Positions 12,333 through 20,209 of a stretch of DNA of 20,491 nucleotides are shown piece after piece. Position 1 is the first letter of the stretch. Every line of letters begins with the position of its first letter. The stretch is from VFZN01 sp050249615 (GTDB lineage Bacteria > Acidobacteriota > Vicinamibacteria > Vicinamibacterales > UBA2999). Where the stretch lies: positions 1 through 20,491 of the forward strand of contig JBFWQE010000098.1 of NCBI GenBank assembly GCA_050249615.1, written 5' to 3'. The translations under genes were made by a program, and so were the position numbers. The notes under the pieces are model-generated. The model ran no database searches. It was not told the DNA's origin and saw only the letters and a program-made list of their open reading frames with translations.

Positions 12333-15300
12333 TCACGCCTCCGCCGGCTGCGCCGCGGCGGCGTGCCGGTGCGTCAGGTAGTAGGTGATTGGGACCGTCA
12401 TGCGCGACAGCAGGAGCGAGGCCACCTCGCCGGCCATCAGCGAGATGGCCAGGCCCTGGAAGATGGGGTCGAACAGCATCACCGCCGACCCGACGATCAC
12501 CGCCGCCGCTGTCAGCGCCATCGGCCGGAACCGAACGGCGCCGGCGTCCACGACAGCCTCCTCCAGCGGCATGCCGTCGCGCACCCGCAGCTCGATGAAG
12601 TCGACCAGGATGATCGAGTTCCGCACGACGATGCCGGCGCCGGCGATGAAGCCGATCATCGAAGTCGCCGTGAAGAATGCCCCCATGCCCGCGTGCGCCG
12701 GCAGGATGCCCACGAGCGAGAACGGGATGGCCAGCATGATGGTCATCGGCGTGATGAACGACTGGAACCACCCCACCACCAGGATGTAGATGAGGACCAG
12801 CACTGCCGCGAAGGCCATGCCCAGGTCCCGGAACACCTCGTAGGTGATGTGCCACTCGCCGTCCCACTTCATCGCGTACTTCGAGCTGTCGAACGGCTGC
12901 TGCGTGTTGTAGATCTCCAGCCCGTACCCCTCCGGCAGGGTCATCTCGCCGAGCGCGCCGTTCATCTGCAGGATGGCGTAGACGGGGCTCTCGATCTTCC
13001 CCGCCACGTCCGCCGTCACGTAGGTCACCGGCTGCAGGTTCTTGTGGTACAGGCTGGGCTCCTCGAAGCCCTCCGACACGCGCACCAGCTCACCCAGCGA
13101 CGCGCCCCCGCCGAGGCGGAGCGATCCAAGCGCATCGATGGAGCCGCGCTGCTCGCGCGGCAGGCGCAACACCACGGGCACCGGCTCGCGCGCGTCGCCG
13201 TCGTGGAGCAGCCCCGCGGGCGCCCCCGCGCCGGCCATCCGCGCCACGGCCATGATCTCGGACGCGGTCACGCCGGCGGCGCCGGCCCTGTCGGTGTCCA
13301 CGTCCAGCCGCTGCTTCGGCCGCGGCGACTCGACGTACCAGTCGACGTCCACCACGCCGTCGGTCTTCTCGAACACCGCGCGCACGTCCTTCGCCACCTG
13401 CACGCGCCGCTCGGCGTCCGGCCCGTAGACCTCGGCCACCAGGGTCTGCAGCACGGGAGGGCCCGGAGGGATCTCCACCACCTGCACGCTCGCGCCGAGG
13501 GCGCTCGCCACGGGCTCCAGGCGCTCGCGCAGGCGCTTGGCGATGTCATGGCTCTGATCGTCGCGATCCTCCTTCGGCGTCAGCAGCACCTGGAGGTCGG
13601 CGAGGTTGGCCTCGCGCCGCAGGAAGTAGTGCCGCACCAGGCCGTTGAAGGTGTAGGGCGACGCCGTGCCGGTGTAGCTCTGCGCGCTCACGACCTCGGG
13701 ATCGCCCAGCGCCTCGTCGGCCAGCGTCGCGGCCACGCGGCTCGTCGCCTCGAGCGGCGTGTCGTCGGGCATCCGGACCACGACCTGCAGCTCCGCCTTG
13801 TTGTCGAAGGGCAGCATCTTCACCGTCACCTGGCCCGTCGGCACCAGGATGGCCGCGGCCACCAGGAGCACCGCCACGCCGCCCAGGAAGGCCAGGCGCC
13901 GCTTCGGGTTGCCGATGAGCGAGGCCATGAAGCGCCGGTATGCCGCCGTCATCCGGTCGTCGCTCTCGTCGTGGTGGCCCCCGTCCTTCTTCAGCAGGCG
14001 CACCGCCGCCCAGGGCGTGACGATGAAGGCCACCACGAGCGAGAAGAGCATCGCCGCGGTCGCGCCCACCGGGATGGGACGCATGTAGGGGCCCATCAGC
14101 CCGCCGACGAACGCCATCGGCAGGATGGCGGCCACGACGGTGAGGGTCGCGAGGATGGTGGGGTTGCCCACCTCGTCCACGGCGCGGATGGCGATGTCCT
14201 CCATCGACAGCCGCCCGCCGGACAGCCGCGCGTGCCGCACCACGTTCTCCACCACCACGATCGCGTCGTCCACCAGGATGCCGATGGAGAAGATGAGCGC
14301 GAAGAGCGTGATGCGGTTCAGCGTGTAGCCGTAGAGATAGAAGACGAACAGCGTGAGCGCCAGCGTGACGGGGATGGCGATCAGCACCACCAGCGACTCG
14401 CGGCGACCCAGCGCGAACCAGATGAGGATCGACACCGAGATCACCGCGATGAGCATGTGCCACAGCAGTTCGTTCGACTTGTGCGCGGCCGTCTCGCCGT
14501 AGTTCCGCGTGACGGTCACCTGCACGTCGTGCGGGAGCACGTAGCCGCGCAGCGTCTCGAGCTTCTGCTCCACCGCGTGGGTGAGGTCGATGGCGTTCAC
14601 GCCCCGGCGCTTGGCGATGGAGATCGTGACCGCCGGGAACATCTGCCCCTTCCTCGGGTGGTAGAACACGTACTCGGTGGGCTCGCCCGCCTCGTCCCGC
14701 ACGGTCGCCACGTCGGCCAGGCGCACGGGCCCGCCGGCGGAGCCCACGACGAGCGCGTTCAGCTCGGGGACGCTCGCCGGCCAGCCGCCGGCCTCGAGCC
14801 GCGTCGAGCGGTTCGCGCTCACGACGTCGGCCGCGGCCACGCGCGCGTTCGAGCGCTGCAGCGCCTGCTGCACGGCCAGCGGGTGCAGGCCGCGCGCGGA
14901 GAGCGCCGGGGGATCCAGTTCGACGGTGATCTGCCGCGGCCGGCCGCCGATGAGGGTCACCTCCGAGATGTCGGGGACCTCCTTCAGCGACTCCTGCACC
15001 TGCGCGGCCAGCTGCCGCAGCGTGGGATCGTCGTAGCCGCTCCCCCACAGCGTCAGCGCCATCACCGGCACGTCGTCGATGGAGCGTGCGCGCACGGCCG
15101 GCGTGGACGCGCCCGCGGGCAGCAGTTCAGGGCCGGACGCCAGCTTCTGGTTGATCCGCACCAGCGCGCGGTCGTCGTCCTCACCCACGTAGAAGCGGGC
15201 GATGATCATCGCGCGGCCGGGCCCGGACGTCGAGTAGAGATACTCGAGCCCCGGCACTTCCCACAGGAGCTTCTCGAGCGGGCGCGTGACGCGCTGCTCC

Positions 15301-15497
15301 ACCTCCGACGGCGACGCGCCGGGCAGGTCCACGAACACGTCCACCATCGGGACGATGATCTGCGGCTCCTCCTCGCGCGGCAGCGCGATGGCCGCATACA
15401 CGCCCAGCAGCAGCGACGCGACGATGACCAGCGGCGTCAGCTTGGAGTGGATGAAGGCCGCGGCCATGCGGCCAGCCAGGCCGTAGCTCGCGCTCAT
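12333..15497 (-). CDS. RND efflux pump, inner-membrane permease (AcrB/HAE1 type)
   Basis: A 1054-residue RND permease, normal length for the AcrB family. It starts AFIHSKLTPLVIVASLLLGVYAAIALPREEEPQI, the TM1 and first periplasmic segment of HAE1-type pumps, with large periplasmic loops after TM1 and TM7. The proton-relay pair D410-D411 is in GILVDDAIVVVENVV (TM4). In TM10, where AcrB has lysine (K940), this protein has R959 in GIVVRNSIILVDF. Substrate cannot be deduced: organic compounds are the usual HAE1 substrates, and no metal motif is obvious. ATG 15497 overlaps the adaptor stop (ATGA). The pump would act with the lipoprotein adaptor and the TolC-like channel of the same operon. Confidence 0.95.
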   Translation of the reverse strand: MSASYGLAGRMAAAFIHSKLTPLVIVASLLLGVYAAIALPREEEPQIIVPMVDVFVDLPGASPSEVEQRVTRPLEKLLWEVPGLEYLYSTSGPGRAMIIARFYVGEDDDRALVRINQKLASGPELLPAGASTPAVRARSIDDVPVMALTLWGSGYDDPTLRQLAAQVQESLKEVPDISEVTLIGGRPRQITVELDPPALSARGLHPLAVQQALQRSNARVAAADVVSANRSTRLEAGGWPASVPELNALVVGSAGGPVRLADVATVRDEAGEPTEYVFYHPRKGQMFPAVTISIAKRRGVNAIDLTHAVEQKLETLRGYVLPHDVQVTVTRNYGETAAHKSNELLWHMLIAVISVSILIWFALGRRESLVVLIAIPVTLALTLFVFYLYGYTLNRITLFALIFSIGILVDDAIVVVENVVRHARLSGGRLSMEDIAIRAVDEVGNPTILATLTVVAAILPMAFVGGLMGPYMRPIPVGATAAMLFSLVVAFIVTPWAAVRLLKKDGGHHDESDDRMTAAYRRFMASLIGNPKRRLAFLGGVAVLLVAAAILVPTGQVTVKMLPFDNKAELQVVVRMPDDTPLEATSRVAATLADEALGDPEVVSAQSYTGTASPYTFNGLVRHYFLRREANLADLQVLLTPKEDRDDQSHDIAKRLRERLEPVASALGASVQVVEIPPGPPVLQTLVAEVYGPDAERRVQVAKDVRAVFEKTDGVVDVDWYVESPRPKQRLDVDTDRAGAAGVTASEIMAVARMAGAGAPAGLLHDGDAREPVPVVLRLPREQRGSIDALGSLRLGGGASLGELVRVSEGFEEPSLYHKNLQPVTYVTADVAGKIESPVYAILQMNGALGEMTLPEGYGLEIYNTQQPFDSSKYAMKWDGEWHITYEVFRDLGMAFAAVLVLIYILVVGWFQSFITPMTIMLAIPFSLVGILPAHAGMGAFFTATSMIGFIAGAGIVVRNSIILVDFIELRVRDGMPLEEAVVDAGAVRFRPMALTAAAVIVGSAVMLFDPIFQGLAISLMAGEVASLLLSRMTVPITYYLTHRHAAAAQPAEA

Positions 15498-16696
15498 TTC
15501 GCGTCTCCCGCCTCGGCGGCGCGAGTCGCGCCACGCACGGGCCGCCCGTCCTCGAGCGAGGCCGGCGGGTCCATCACGACCTGGTCGCCCTCCTGCAGGC
15601 CCGCGAGCACTTCAACCTGGCCGCCCGACGCCTCGCCCACCGACACCATCCGCAGGCGCGCCGCGCCCTCGGCGTCCAACGCGAACGCGAAGGTCAGCTG
15701 CCCGCGCTTGACGATGGCGTTGCCGGGCGCGACGAGCACCGTGCGCGACGGCCCGAGCAGGCGCACGCGCCCGAAGAGCCCCGAGCGAATCCCTTCCACC
15801 TCCGGCAGGTCCACCTTCACGGTGAAGCTGTGGCGAGCCGGGTCGATGTTGGCGATCTCGGCCACCTTCGACCGCTGCCACTCCGCGCCGACCTCGCCCG
15901 CGCCGCGGTCGATCCGCACGTCGGCCGGGCTACCCGGGGTCACGAGATGCGCGCGCGACTCGTCCATCTGTGCCTCGAGGCGGTACCCGCCCGTGTCCTC
16001 GATGGTCACGAGGGGCGCACCGGGAGCGGCCAGCGATCCGGGATCCGCGTGGCGCGCGGCGACGATGCCGTCGAACGGTGCCGCGAGCGTGGTGTAGGAG
16101 GCGCCCACCGACGCAGCCTGCTCGGCTGCGGTGGCGGCGTTGATGCCGGCCTCCGCTTCCGCGACGCGGGCCCTCGCCGCCGCGACGCGGGCGTCGGCAG
16201 CGGCCAGTCCGGCGGTGGCCTGGTCCAGTTCCTGTGCCGTGGCCGAGTTCTTCGCCTTCAAGCCGCTCACGCGGTCGTAGGTGGCCTTCGCGAGCACCTG
16301 CGCTGCCTCGGCCGCACGCTGCTCGGCGCGCGCGGCCTCGAGCCCCAGCTTCGATCCAGCCGCCGCGGCCGTGGCCTGGGCCGCAAAGGCGCCCAGCTGG
16401 CGACCGTCGAGAACCACGAGCGTCTGGCCGCGCCGCACGCGATCGCCGGCCTTCACGCGCACCTCGCGCACGGGCGCCACCACCTGCGCCGACACCACGG
16501 CCACCTGCCGCGCGCGGACCACACCGCCGGCCTCGTGCGTGGTGGGCCAGGTCGTGGTGGTCACCGCGCCGGTCTTCACGTCAATGGGCGCCCGCGCCTC
16601 TGCGGCCGGTTCGGGCGCCGACGACTGGCACGCGGCCAGCGACACGACGGCCACGCCCGCCACCCACGCCTTGGAGTACTTCAGGATGGACTTCAC
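15494..16696 (-). CDS. Periplasmic adaptor lipoprotein of the RND pump (MFP)
   Basis: A 400-residue membrane fusion protein. The signal ends in the lipobox LAAC with C23, so the mature protein is probably a lipoprotein. It shows the expected order: a lipoyl-like half (VVAPVREVRVKAGDRVRRGQTLVVLD), a long alpha-hairpin (about 105-200, Ala/Glu-rich: LEAARAEQRAAEAAQVLAKATYDR... and AADARVAAARARVAEAEAGINAA), the second lipoyl half (LAAPFDGIVAARHADPGSLAAPGAPLVTIED) and a beta-barrel end. GTG 16696 is preceded by GGGAGGAG (16706-16713); no ATG fits. The start lies 2 nt after the outer-membrane channel stop, and the end overlaps the RND start. Confidence 0.93.
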   Translation of the reverse strand: MKSILKYSKAWVAGVAVVSLAACQSSAPEPAAEARAPIDVKTGAVTTTTWPTTHEAGGVVRARQVAVVSAQVVAPVREVRVKAGDRVRRGQTLVVLDGRQLGAFAAQATAAAAGSKLGLEAARAEQRAAEAAQVLAKATYDRVSGLKAKNSATAQELDQATAGLAAADARVAAARARVAEAEAGINAATAAEQAASVGASYTTLAAPFDGIVAARHADPGSLAAPGAPLVTIEDTGGYRLEAQMDESRAHLVTPGSPADVRIDRGAGEVGAEWQRSKVAEIANIDPARHSFTVKVDLPEVEGIRSGLFGRVRLLGPSRTVLVAPGNAIVKRGQLTFAFALDAEGAARLRMVSVGEASGGQVEVLAGLQEGDQVVMDPPASLEDGRPVRGATRAAEAGDAK

Positions 16697-16698
16697 GG

Positions 16699-18024
16699 TT
16701 ACGGTCTCCTCCCAATGGCGCGACCCAGCGCCGCCTGCGCCACGATGCGATCCACCACGGCGGCCGTGCGCGAGGTCTCCGCGCTCAGCACGGCGGCCGA
16801 CGCGCTCAGCACCTCCTGGACCCCCGCCATGCCCGCCTCGTAGCGATCGCGGATGATCCGCTGGCTCTCCATCGCCTGGGCGACGGTGGTGCGGGCCACG
16901 CGCTCGCGCGCCTCGGCGCTCTCGAGCTGCCGCAGGGCGCTCAGCACCTCCACCTGCACGGCCGTGCGGGCCTCGTCGCGCGACGCGCGGGCCCTCTCCT
17001 CCGCGGCGGCCGCAGCCCTCATCGCCGCCCGTTCGCCCATGCCCGTCGAGAACGACCACCGTGCTTCGCCGCCCACGACCCACGAGGAAGCGCGATCCGA
17101 GAAGCTGAGGCCGTCGTACTGGTACGCCGCCTGTGCAGCCACCTGCGGCCACCACGCCGACCTGGCCTGGCGGCGGCCCGACGCGGCGAGGGCCACGCCG
17201 CCCTCGCCGCGCTTCAGCTCGGGTCGGTTGGCAATGGCCTCCGCGGCCAGGGCCGACCAGTCGCGCCCGCCCGCCGGCGGCGCGGGTGCAGGCTCCTGCA
17301 CCGTGAACTCGGCGTCCACCGCGGCCCCGCGCAGGCGGTTCAACTCGGCACGCGCGACGGCCGCATGACCCGCGGCCTCGATGGCCTGCTGCTGCATCGC
17401 CGCGAGGTGCACCTGGAGGGTCAGCACGTCGGCGTTGGTCACCGTGCCGGCGTCGCGGCGACGCTCGGCCCGCGTCACGTCCTCCTCCGCGGCCCTGGCA
17501 GCAGCCTCGGCGGCACGGCGCGCGGCGTCCGCCGTCAGCACCCGGCCGTAGGCGCCGGCCACCTGGGTCACCAGGGCGAGCGCCTGCTCATCCGCGCCGG
17601 CCGTCGCGATGGTTTCCATGCCCTTCGCCGCGGCCAGCCCGGCACCGGTGCGGCCGCCGTCGAACAGCACCTGCTCGACGGCAACGGCGCCGTGGAAGAA
17701 CCCGACCGGGTCGGGCCGGTTCAACGCATCGATGGCGAAGTTCCCGGCGGCAAACCGGCGCGCGGAGAGCAACGAGCTGAAGACGAACACCGGGGCGTTG
17801 CCCCGCTGCCACGACTCGCTGACCGAGAGGCGGGGAAAGAACCGCGATCGGGCCTCGTCCACCCGCGCGGCGGCCTCGCGGGCGCCAGACCGGGCAGCCT
17901 CGAGGCCGGAGTTGCGGGCCACGGCCTGTGCCACTGCCTGCTCCAGGGGGAGGGCCTCCTGGGCAAACACAGGGGTGGCAAGGGCGGCGACCAACGCCGT
18001 CAGTACCAGTCGTCGAAACCTCAT
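16699..18024 (-). CDS. TolC-like outer-membrane efflux protein (OEP)
   Basis: A 441-residue outer-membrane channel. A signal peptide (MRFRRLVLTALVAALATPVFA, cleavage after residue 21) precedes a protein dominated by long alanine-rich helices (for example residues about 150-220 and 330-420) with two internally similar halves, as in the OEP family. Typical features: PLEQAVAQAVARNSGLEAARSG near the N-terminus and a late YEAGMAGVQEVLSASAAVL helix. ATG 18024 was chosen for the signal peptide; the frame upstream is a shadow. First gene of the five-gene efflux operon, divergent from the ECF sigma gene with 89 bp between starts. Confidence 0.92.
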   Translation of the reverse strand: MRFRRLVLTALVAALATPVFAQEALPLEQAVAQAVARNSGLEAARSGAREAAARVDEARSRFFPRLSVSESWQRGNAPVFVFSSLLSARRFAAGNFAIDALNRPDPVGFFHGAVAVEQVLFDGGRTGAGLAAAKGMETIATAGADEQALALVTQVAGAYGRVLTADAARRAAEAAARAAEEDVTRAERRRDAGTVTNADVLTLQVHLAAMQQQAIEAAGHAAVARAELNRLRGAAVDAEFTVQEPAPAPPAGGRDWSALAAEAIANRPELKRGEGGVALAASGRRQARSAWWPQVAAQAAYQYDGLSFSDRASSWVVGGEARWSFSTGMGERAAMRAAAAAEERARASRDEARTAVQVEVLSALRQLESAEARERVARTTVAQAMESQRIIRDRYEAGMAGVQEVLSASAAVLSAETSRTAAVVDRIVAQAALGRAIGRRP

Positions 18025-18090
18025 CGCCCCCAAGAGATGCAGGGATCGGGCGGTTGGTGACAGCCGCCATCGGTCGAGGACGCCGGGCGC

Positions 18091-18099
18091 TGGTATCAT
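18091..18099 (+). promoter_or_regulatory. Extended -10 for the ECF sigma gene
   Basis: TGGTATCAT: an extended -10 (TGn plus TATCAT), which would place the transcript start near 18106 and leave a leader of about 8 nt before ATG 18114. It lacks an obvious -35, as extended -10 promoters often do. Confidence 0.4.
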
Positions 18100-18113
18100 C
18101 GGCGGTGGCACCC

Positions 18114-18692
18114 ATGCCTGCCGTCAAGTCCACGCCATCGCGCGATGCCGACCATTACGAGGGGCTCATCACCCAACTGAGCAGTGGTGACGGCCACGAG
18201 GCGATGGAAGAGCTGCTGATGGATGCCCAGGCCCTGGCCTACCGGTTCAGCCTCCTGGTCTGCGGGCACGCGCAGGATGCGGAGGATGCGATGCAGGACG
18301 CGCTCCTGCAGACCTACAAGCACGCGCGCCGCATCCGGCAGCCGAAGGGCTTCCGCACCTGGCTGTACCGCACGGTGAAGAACGCCTGCCTGATGTCGCG
18401 CCGCCGGCACGTCCACGAGCCGCTCAGGCTGGGATCGCTGGACGAGGACGGGGCGCCTGACGTCGCGACGGCCGCCCCGAACCCCGAGGAGCAGACCGCT
18501 GCCGCCGGCGAGCGCGAGCGGTTCCGCGACGCCTTTCGCACGCTGCCGCCGCCGTATCGGATGGTGGCGTTCCTGCGGGACGTCGAGGGGCTGTCGACCC
18601 GCGAGGTGGCGCAGGTCGTCGGCATCACGGAAGCCAACGTGAAGCAGCGCCTGCACCGCGCCCGCCAGATGCTGCGCGAGGCTCTGGCTTGA
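18114..18692 (+). CDS. ECF-type RNA polymerase sigma factor
   Basis: A 192-residue sigma-70 family member with only regions 2 and 4. Region 2 covers about residues 25-105: FSLLVCGHAQDAEDAMQDALLQTYKHARRI...FRTWLYRTVKNACLMSRRR. Region 4 covers about 135-190: FRTLPPPYRMVAFLRDVEGLSTREVAQVVGITEANVKQRLHRARQMLREAL, a helix-turn-helix. The linker DEDGAPDVATAAPNPEEQ is normal for ECF proteins. ATG 18114 is chosen; an in-frame GTG at 18105 is possible. It overlaps the next gene by 4 nt (TTGA), so sigma and zinc-finger partner are coupled. Possible targets include its own unit and the divergent efflux operon, but I see no shared ECF-type -35 to support that. Confidence 0.93.
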   Translation: MPAVKSTPSRDADHYEGLITQLSSGDGHEAMEELLMDAQALAYRFSLLVCGHAQDAEDAMQDALLQTYKHARRIRQPKGFRTWLYRTVKNACLMSRRRHVHEPLRLGSLDEDGAPDVATAAPNPEEQTAAAGERERFRDAFRTLPPPYRMVAFLRDVEGLSTREVAQVVGITEANVKQRLHRARQMLREALA

Positions 18693-18994
18693 GGCGCCGG
18701 ACGGCGGGACCGCACTGCCCCGTCGGCTTGGAGCACTGGTCGCGCTTCACGGATCGGGACCTGCCGCCCGACGAGTGCCTGCGCTGCGAAGAGCACCTGA
18801 AGACGTGCGCCGAGTGCCGCGCCAGGGTGCGCGCGGTGACGGACACGATCGGCCTGTGCCGCCGCGTGGCGCAGCAGGCCCTGCCGCCCCGCGTGAAGGC
18901 GAGCGCCCGCAAGCGCGTCCGGGCGCTGCTGGCGGAAGGCACGAGAACACGAGGGGCACCAAGCACACGAAGGAATCACACGAAGCAGAGGTAG
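18689..18994 (+). CDS. Small zinc-finger (ZAS/zf-HC2) anti-sigma factor
   Basis: A 101-residue protein with no membrane helix. The zinc-finger motif H36-x3-C40-x2-C43 (EEHLKTCAECRARV), with C30 and C33 before it, matches the anti-sigma ZAS/zf-HC2 domain. The start codon is TTG at 18689, overlapping the sigma stop; no ATG or GTG lies nearby and coupling is typical for such pairs. Likely function: cytoplasmic inhibitor of the preceding ECF sigma, possibly redox or metal sensitive. Odd point: the last ~18 residues (from about 84) are encoded by a low-complexity repeat (ACACGAAGG type) and so look acquired. Confidence 0.85.
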   Translation: MRRRTAGPHCPVGLEHWSRFTDRDLPPDECLRCEEHLKTCAECRARVRAVTDTIGLCRRVAQQALPPRVKASARKRVRALLAEGTRTRGAPSTRRNHTKQR

Positions 18995-19097
18995 GGATGA
19001 CGGACGACATCCCCTGGCCCCGGGGTTGATCCCTCGTGGGCCCTGAGATGGATCCTTCGTGCTGCCTTTTCGTGTGATCCGTGTCCTTCGTGTTCCC
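18937..19097. repeat. Inverted repeat element F of ACACGAAGG-type words
   Basis: Left arm 18937-18988 has words such as ACACGAGG, CACACGAAGG and ATCACACGAA; the right arm 19056-19097 has their reverse complements, including an exact 10-bp partner (18975-18984 with 19069-19078). A separate 6-bp hairpin (18994-18999 with 19008-19013) lies between. It joins the convergent 3' ends of the anti-sigma and GNAT genes, ends 10 bp from the GNAT stop, and its left arm is translated as the tail of the anti-sigma gene. Confidence 0.8.
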
Positions 19098-19107
19098 GCG
19101 GCACCGG

Positions 19108-19971
19108 TCAGCTCGCGGGCTCTTTCACCAGGATGGCGCGCGCGTAGATCAGCTCGAACCCCAGGCGCTGCACGTTCGCCATGGACTTCGACCCGGGCTG
19201 CGTCGTCACCACGGCGAGGTCGCATCCGGCCTGCCGCGCGCGATCGAGCCGCGCGTGCAGGAGTGCGGACTGCACGCCGCGACGGCGAAAGTCGGGCAGC
19301 GTGGCCGCGCCGCACATCAGGGCAATGCCGCCGCGCATGTACAGGCTGGCGCCGCCCGCCACCGATTCCCCGATCCTCGCGAGCAGCCGCTCCACGCCCG
19401 GCACGGCGCCGAACAGGTCGTAGGCGCGCTCGAGCGCGGCACGGTCGAACGACTCGTGCGACGCGGGGCCGTCGAACACATCCGGGTGGAGGAACGCCGT
19501 GGTGAGGGTCTGCGTCCATGTCGCGGACTCGCCCGCATCGATCGGCGAGACCGCGATCGCCGTCGCGGGCGGCGCCTCGTTTCGATCCAACCGCCGCGCC
19601 AGCACGTTCTCGAATCCGACCAGCCGGTACCCGCGCGACGTGAGGAGCCTGGTCACCGCGGGATCGCCAAGCGTCGAGAACTCCACCTGCACGCTCGCGT
19701 GCCGCGCCGCATGCTCCCGCTCGATGGCGTCGAGCGCGGGCAGGTCCACCTCGTCGCCGAAGCCGAGGCCAATCAGCTTGTTGAACGGGGAGCCCGGCTC
19801 CGAGAGTACCGCTGCCGTGCCACCGATGGGCCACACGTGAACATCGGCAACCCCGGCCGCACGGGCCGATTCGGCCATGCCCGTCACCAGGGCCAGCTCG
19901 GTGTGATCGACCCGCCTGGCCAGGGTCGCACTCGCGGTCAGGGGTGTCGTGGGCAGGGTTGATGCCGCCAT
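19108..19971 (-). CDS. GNAT-family N-acetyltransferase
   Basis: A 287-residue protein whose C-terminal half is a GNAT domain. Motif A, where acetyl-CoA pyrophosphate is bound, is RRRGVQSALLHARLDRARQAGC with R229-R231 and G232, preceded by the strand GIALMCGAATLPDF. The last strand is MANVQRLGFELIYARAILV. The N-terminal ~130 residues form a second, weaker GNAT-like part (VDLPALDAIEREHAARHASVQVEF...RGYRLVGFENVLARRL). Substrate unknown. ATG 19971 lacks a ribosome site and follows a -10 box by about 8 nt, so the message could be leaderless. Monocistronic. Confidence 0.88.
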   Translation of the reverse strand: MAASTLPTTPLTASATLARRVDHTELALVTGMAESARAAGVADVHVWPIGGTAAVLSEPGSPFNKLIGLGFGDEVDLPALDAIEREHAARHASVQVEFSTLGDPAVTRLLTSRGYRLVGFENVLARRLDRNEAPPATAIAVSPIDAGESATWTQTLTTAFLHPDVFDGPASHESFDRAALERAYDLFGAVPGVERLLARIGESVAGGASLYMRGGIALMCGAATLPDFRRRGVQSALLHARLDRARQAGCDLAVVTTQPGSKSMANVQRLGFELIYARAILVKEPAS

Positions 19972-19979
19972 GGGGTGAG

Positions 19980-19985
19980 AGTGTA
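19980..19985 (-). promoter_or_regulatory. -10 box of the GNAT gene (leaderless type)
   Basis: TACACT on the minus strand, 8 nt before the ATG, which places the first transcribed base close to the start codon. No -35 consensus seen. Confidence 0.4.
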
Positions 19986-20083
19986 TCGAATCACGCCGCA
20001 GCGCGTGGCAGACACGGTCTCGCCGGTCACGAAGCGCGCGGCTCGATTGCGCGGTCGGTGCTGAACGTCACGGCGAGTCGGTT

Positions 20084-20103
20084 GACCGCCTGGCCGGGCG
20101 GTC
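20084..20103. other. Small hairpin in the GNAT-lipoprotein gap
   Basis: GACCGCC (20084-20090) pairs exactly with GGCGGTC (20097-20103) around a 6-nt loop. The stretch 19986-20172 otherwise shows no gene. Its meaning is unknown; it lies upstream of both divergent genes. Confidence 0.35.
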
Positions 20104-20172
20104 GGGGGGAGCCGAGGGGATGCCGCGAGGGTCCTCACGACCGCGAGGCCGCTCATCCCGCCCCGGCCCGAC

Positions 20173-20201
20173 TTGACCCCACTGGCCCGTCGTTCTATCG
20201 T
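20173..20201 (+). promoter_or_regulatory. Sigma-70-type promoter of the last gene
   Basis: TTGACC at 20173-20178, a 17-nt spacer and TATCGT at 20196-20201: the best full promoter in the window. Transcription would begin near 20208, leaving at most a few bases before ATG 20210. Confidence 0.55.
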
Positions 20202-20209
20202 CCGGGACC

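Noticed and set aside
12363..16097. A 1244-codon open frame on the plus strand opposite the RND and adaptor genes
   Set aside because: Antisense shadow of GC-rich coding DNA: His/Arg/Gly-rich composition without domains, while the minus strand encodes clear RND and adaptor proteins.
19986..20172. A small gene between the GNAT and lipoprotein genes
   Set aside because: No ORF with a ribosome site or recognisable product; only a 7-bp hairpin and the downstream promoter.
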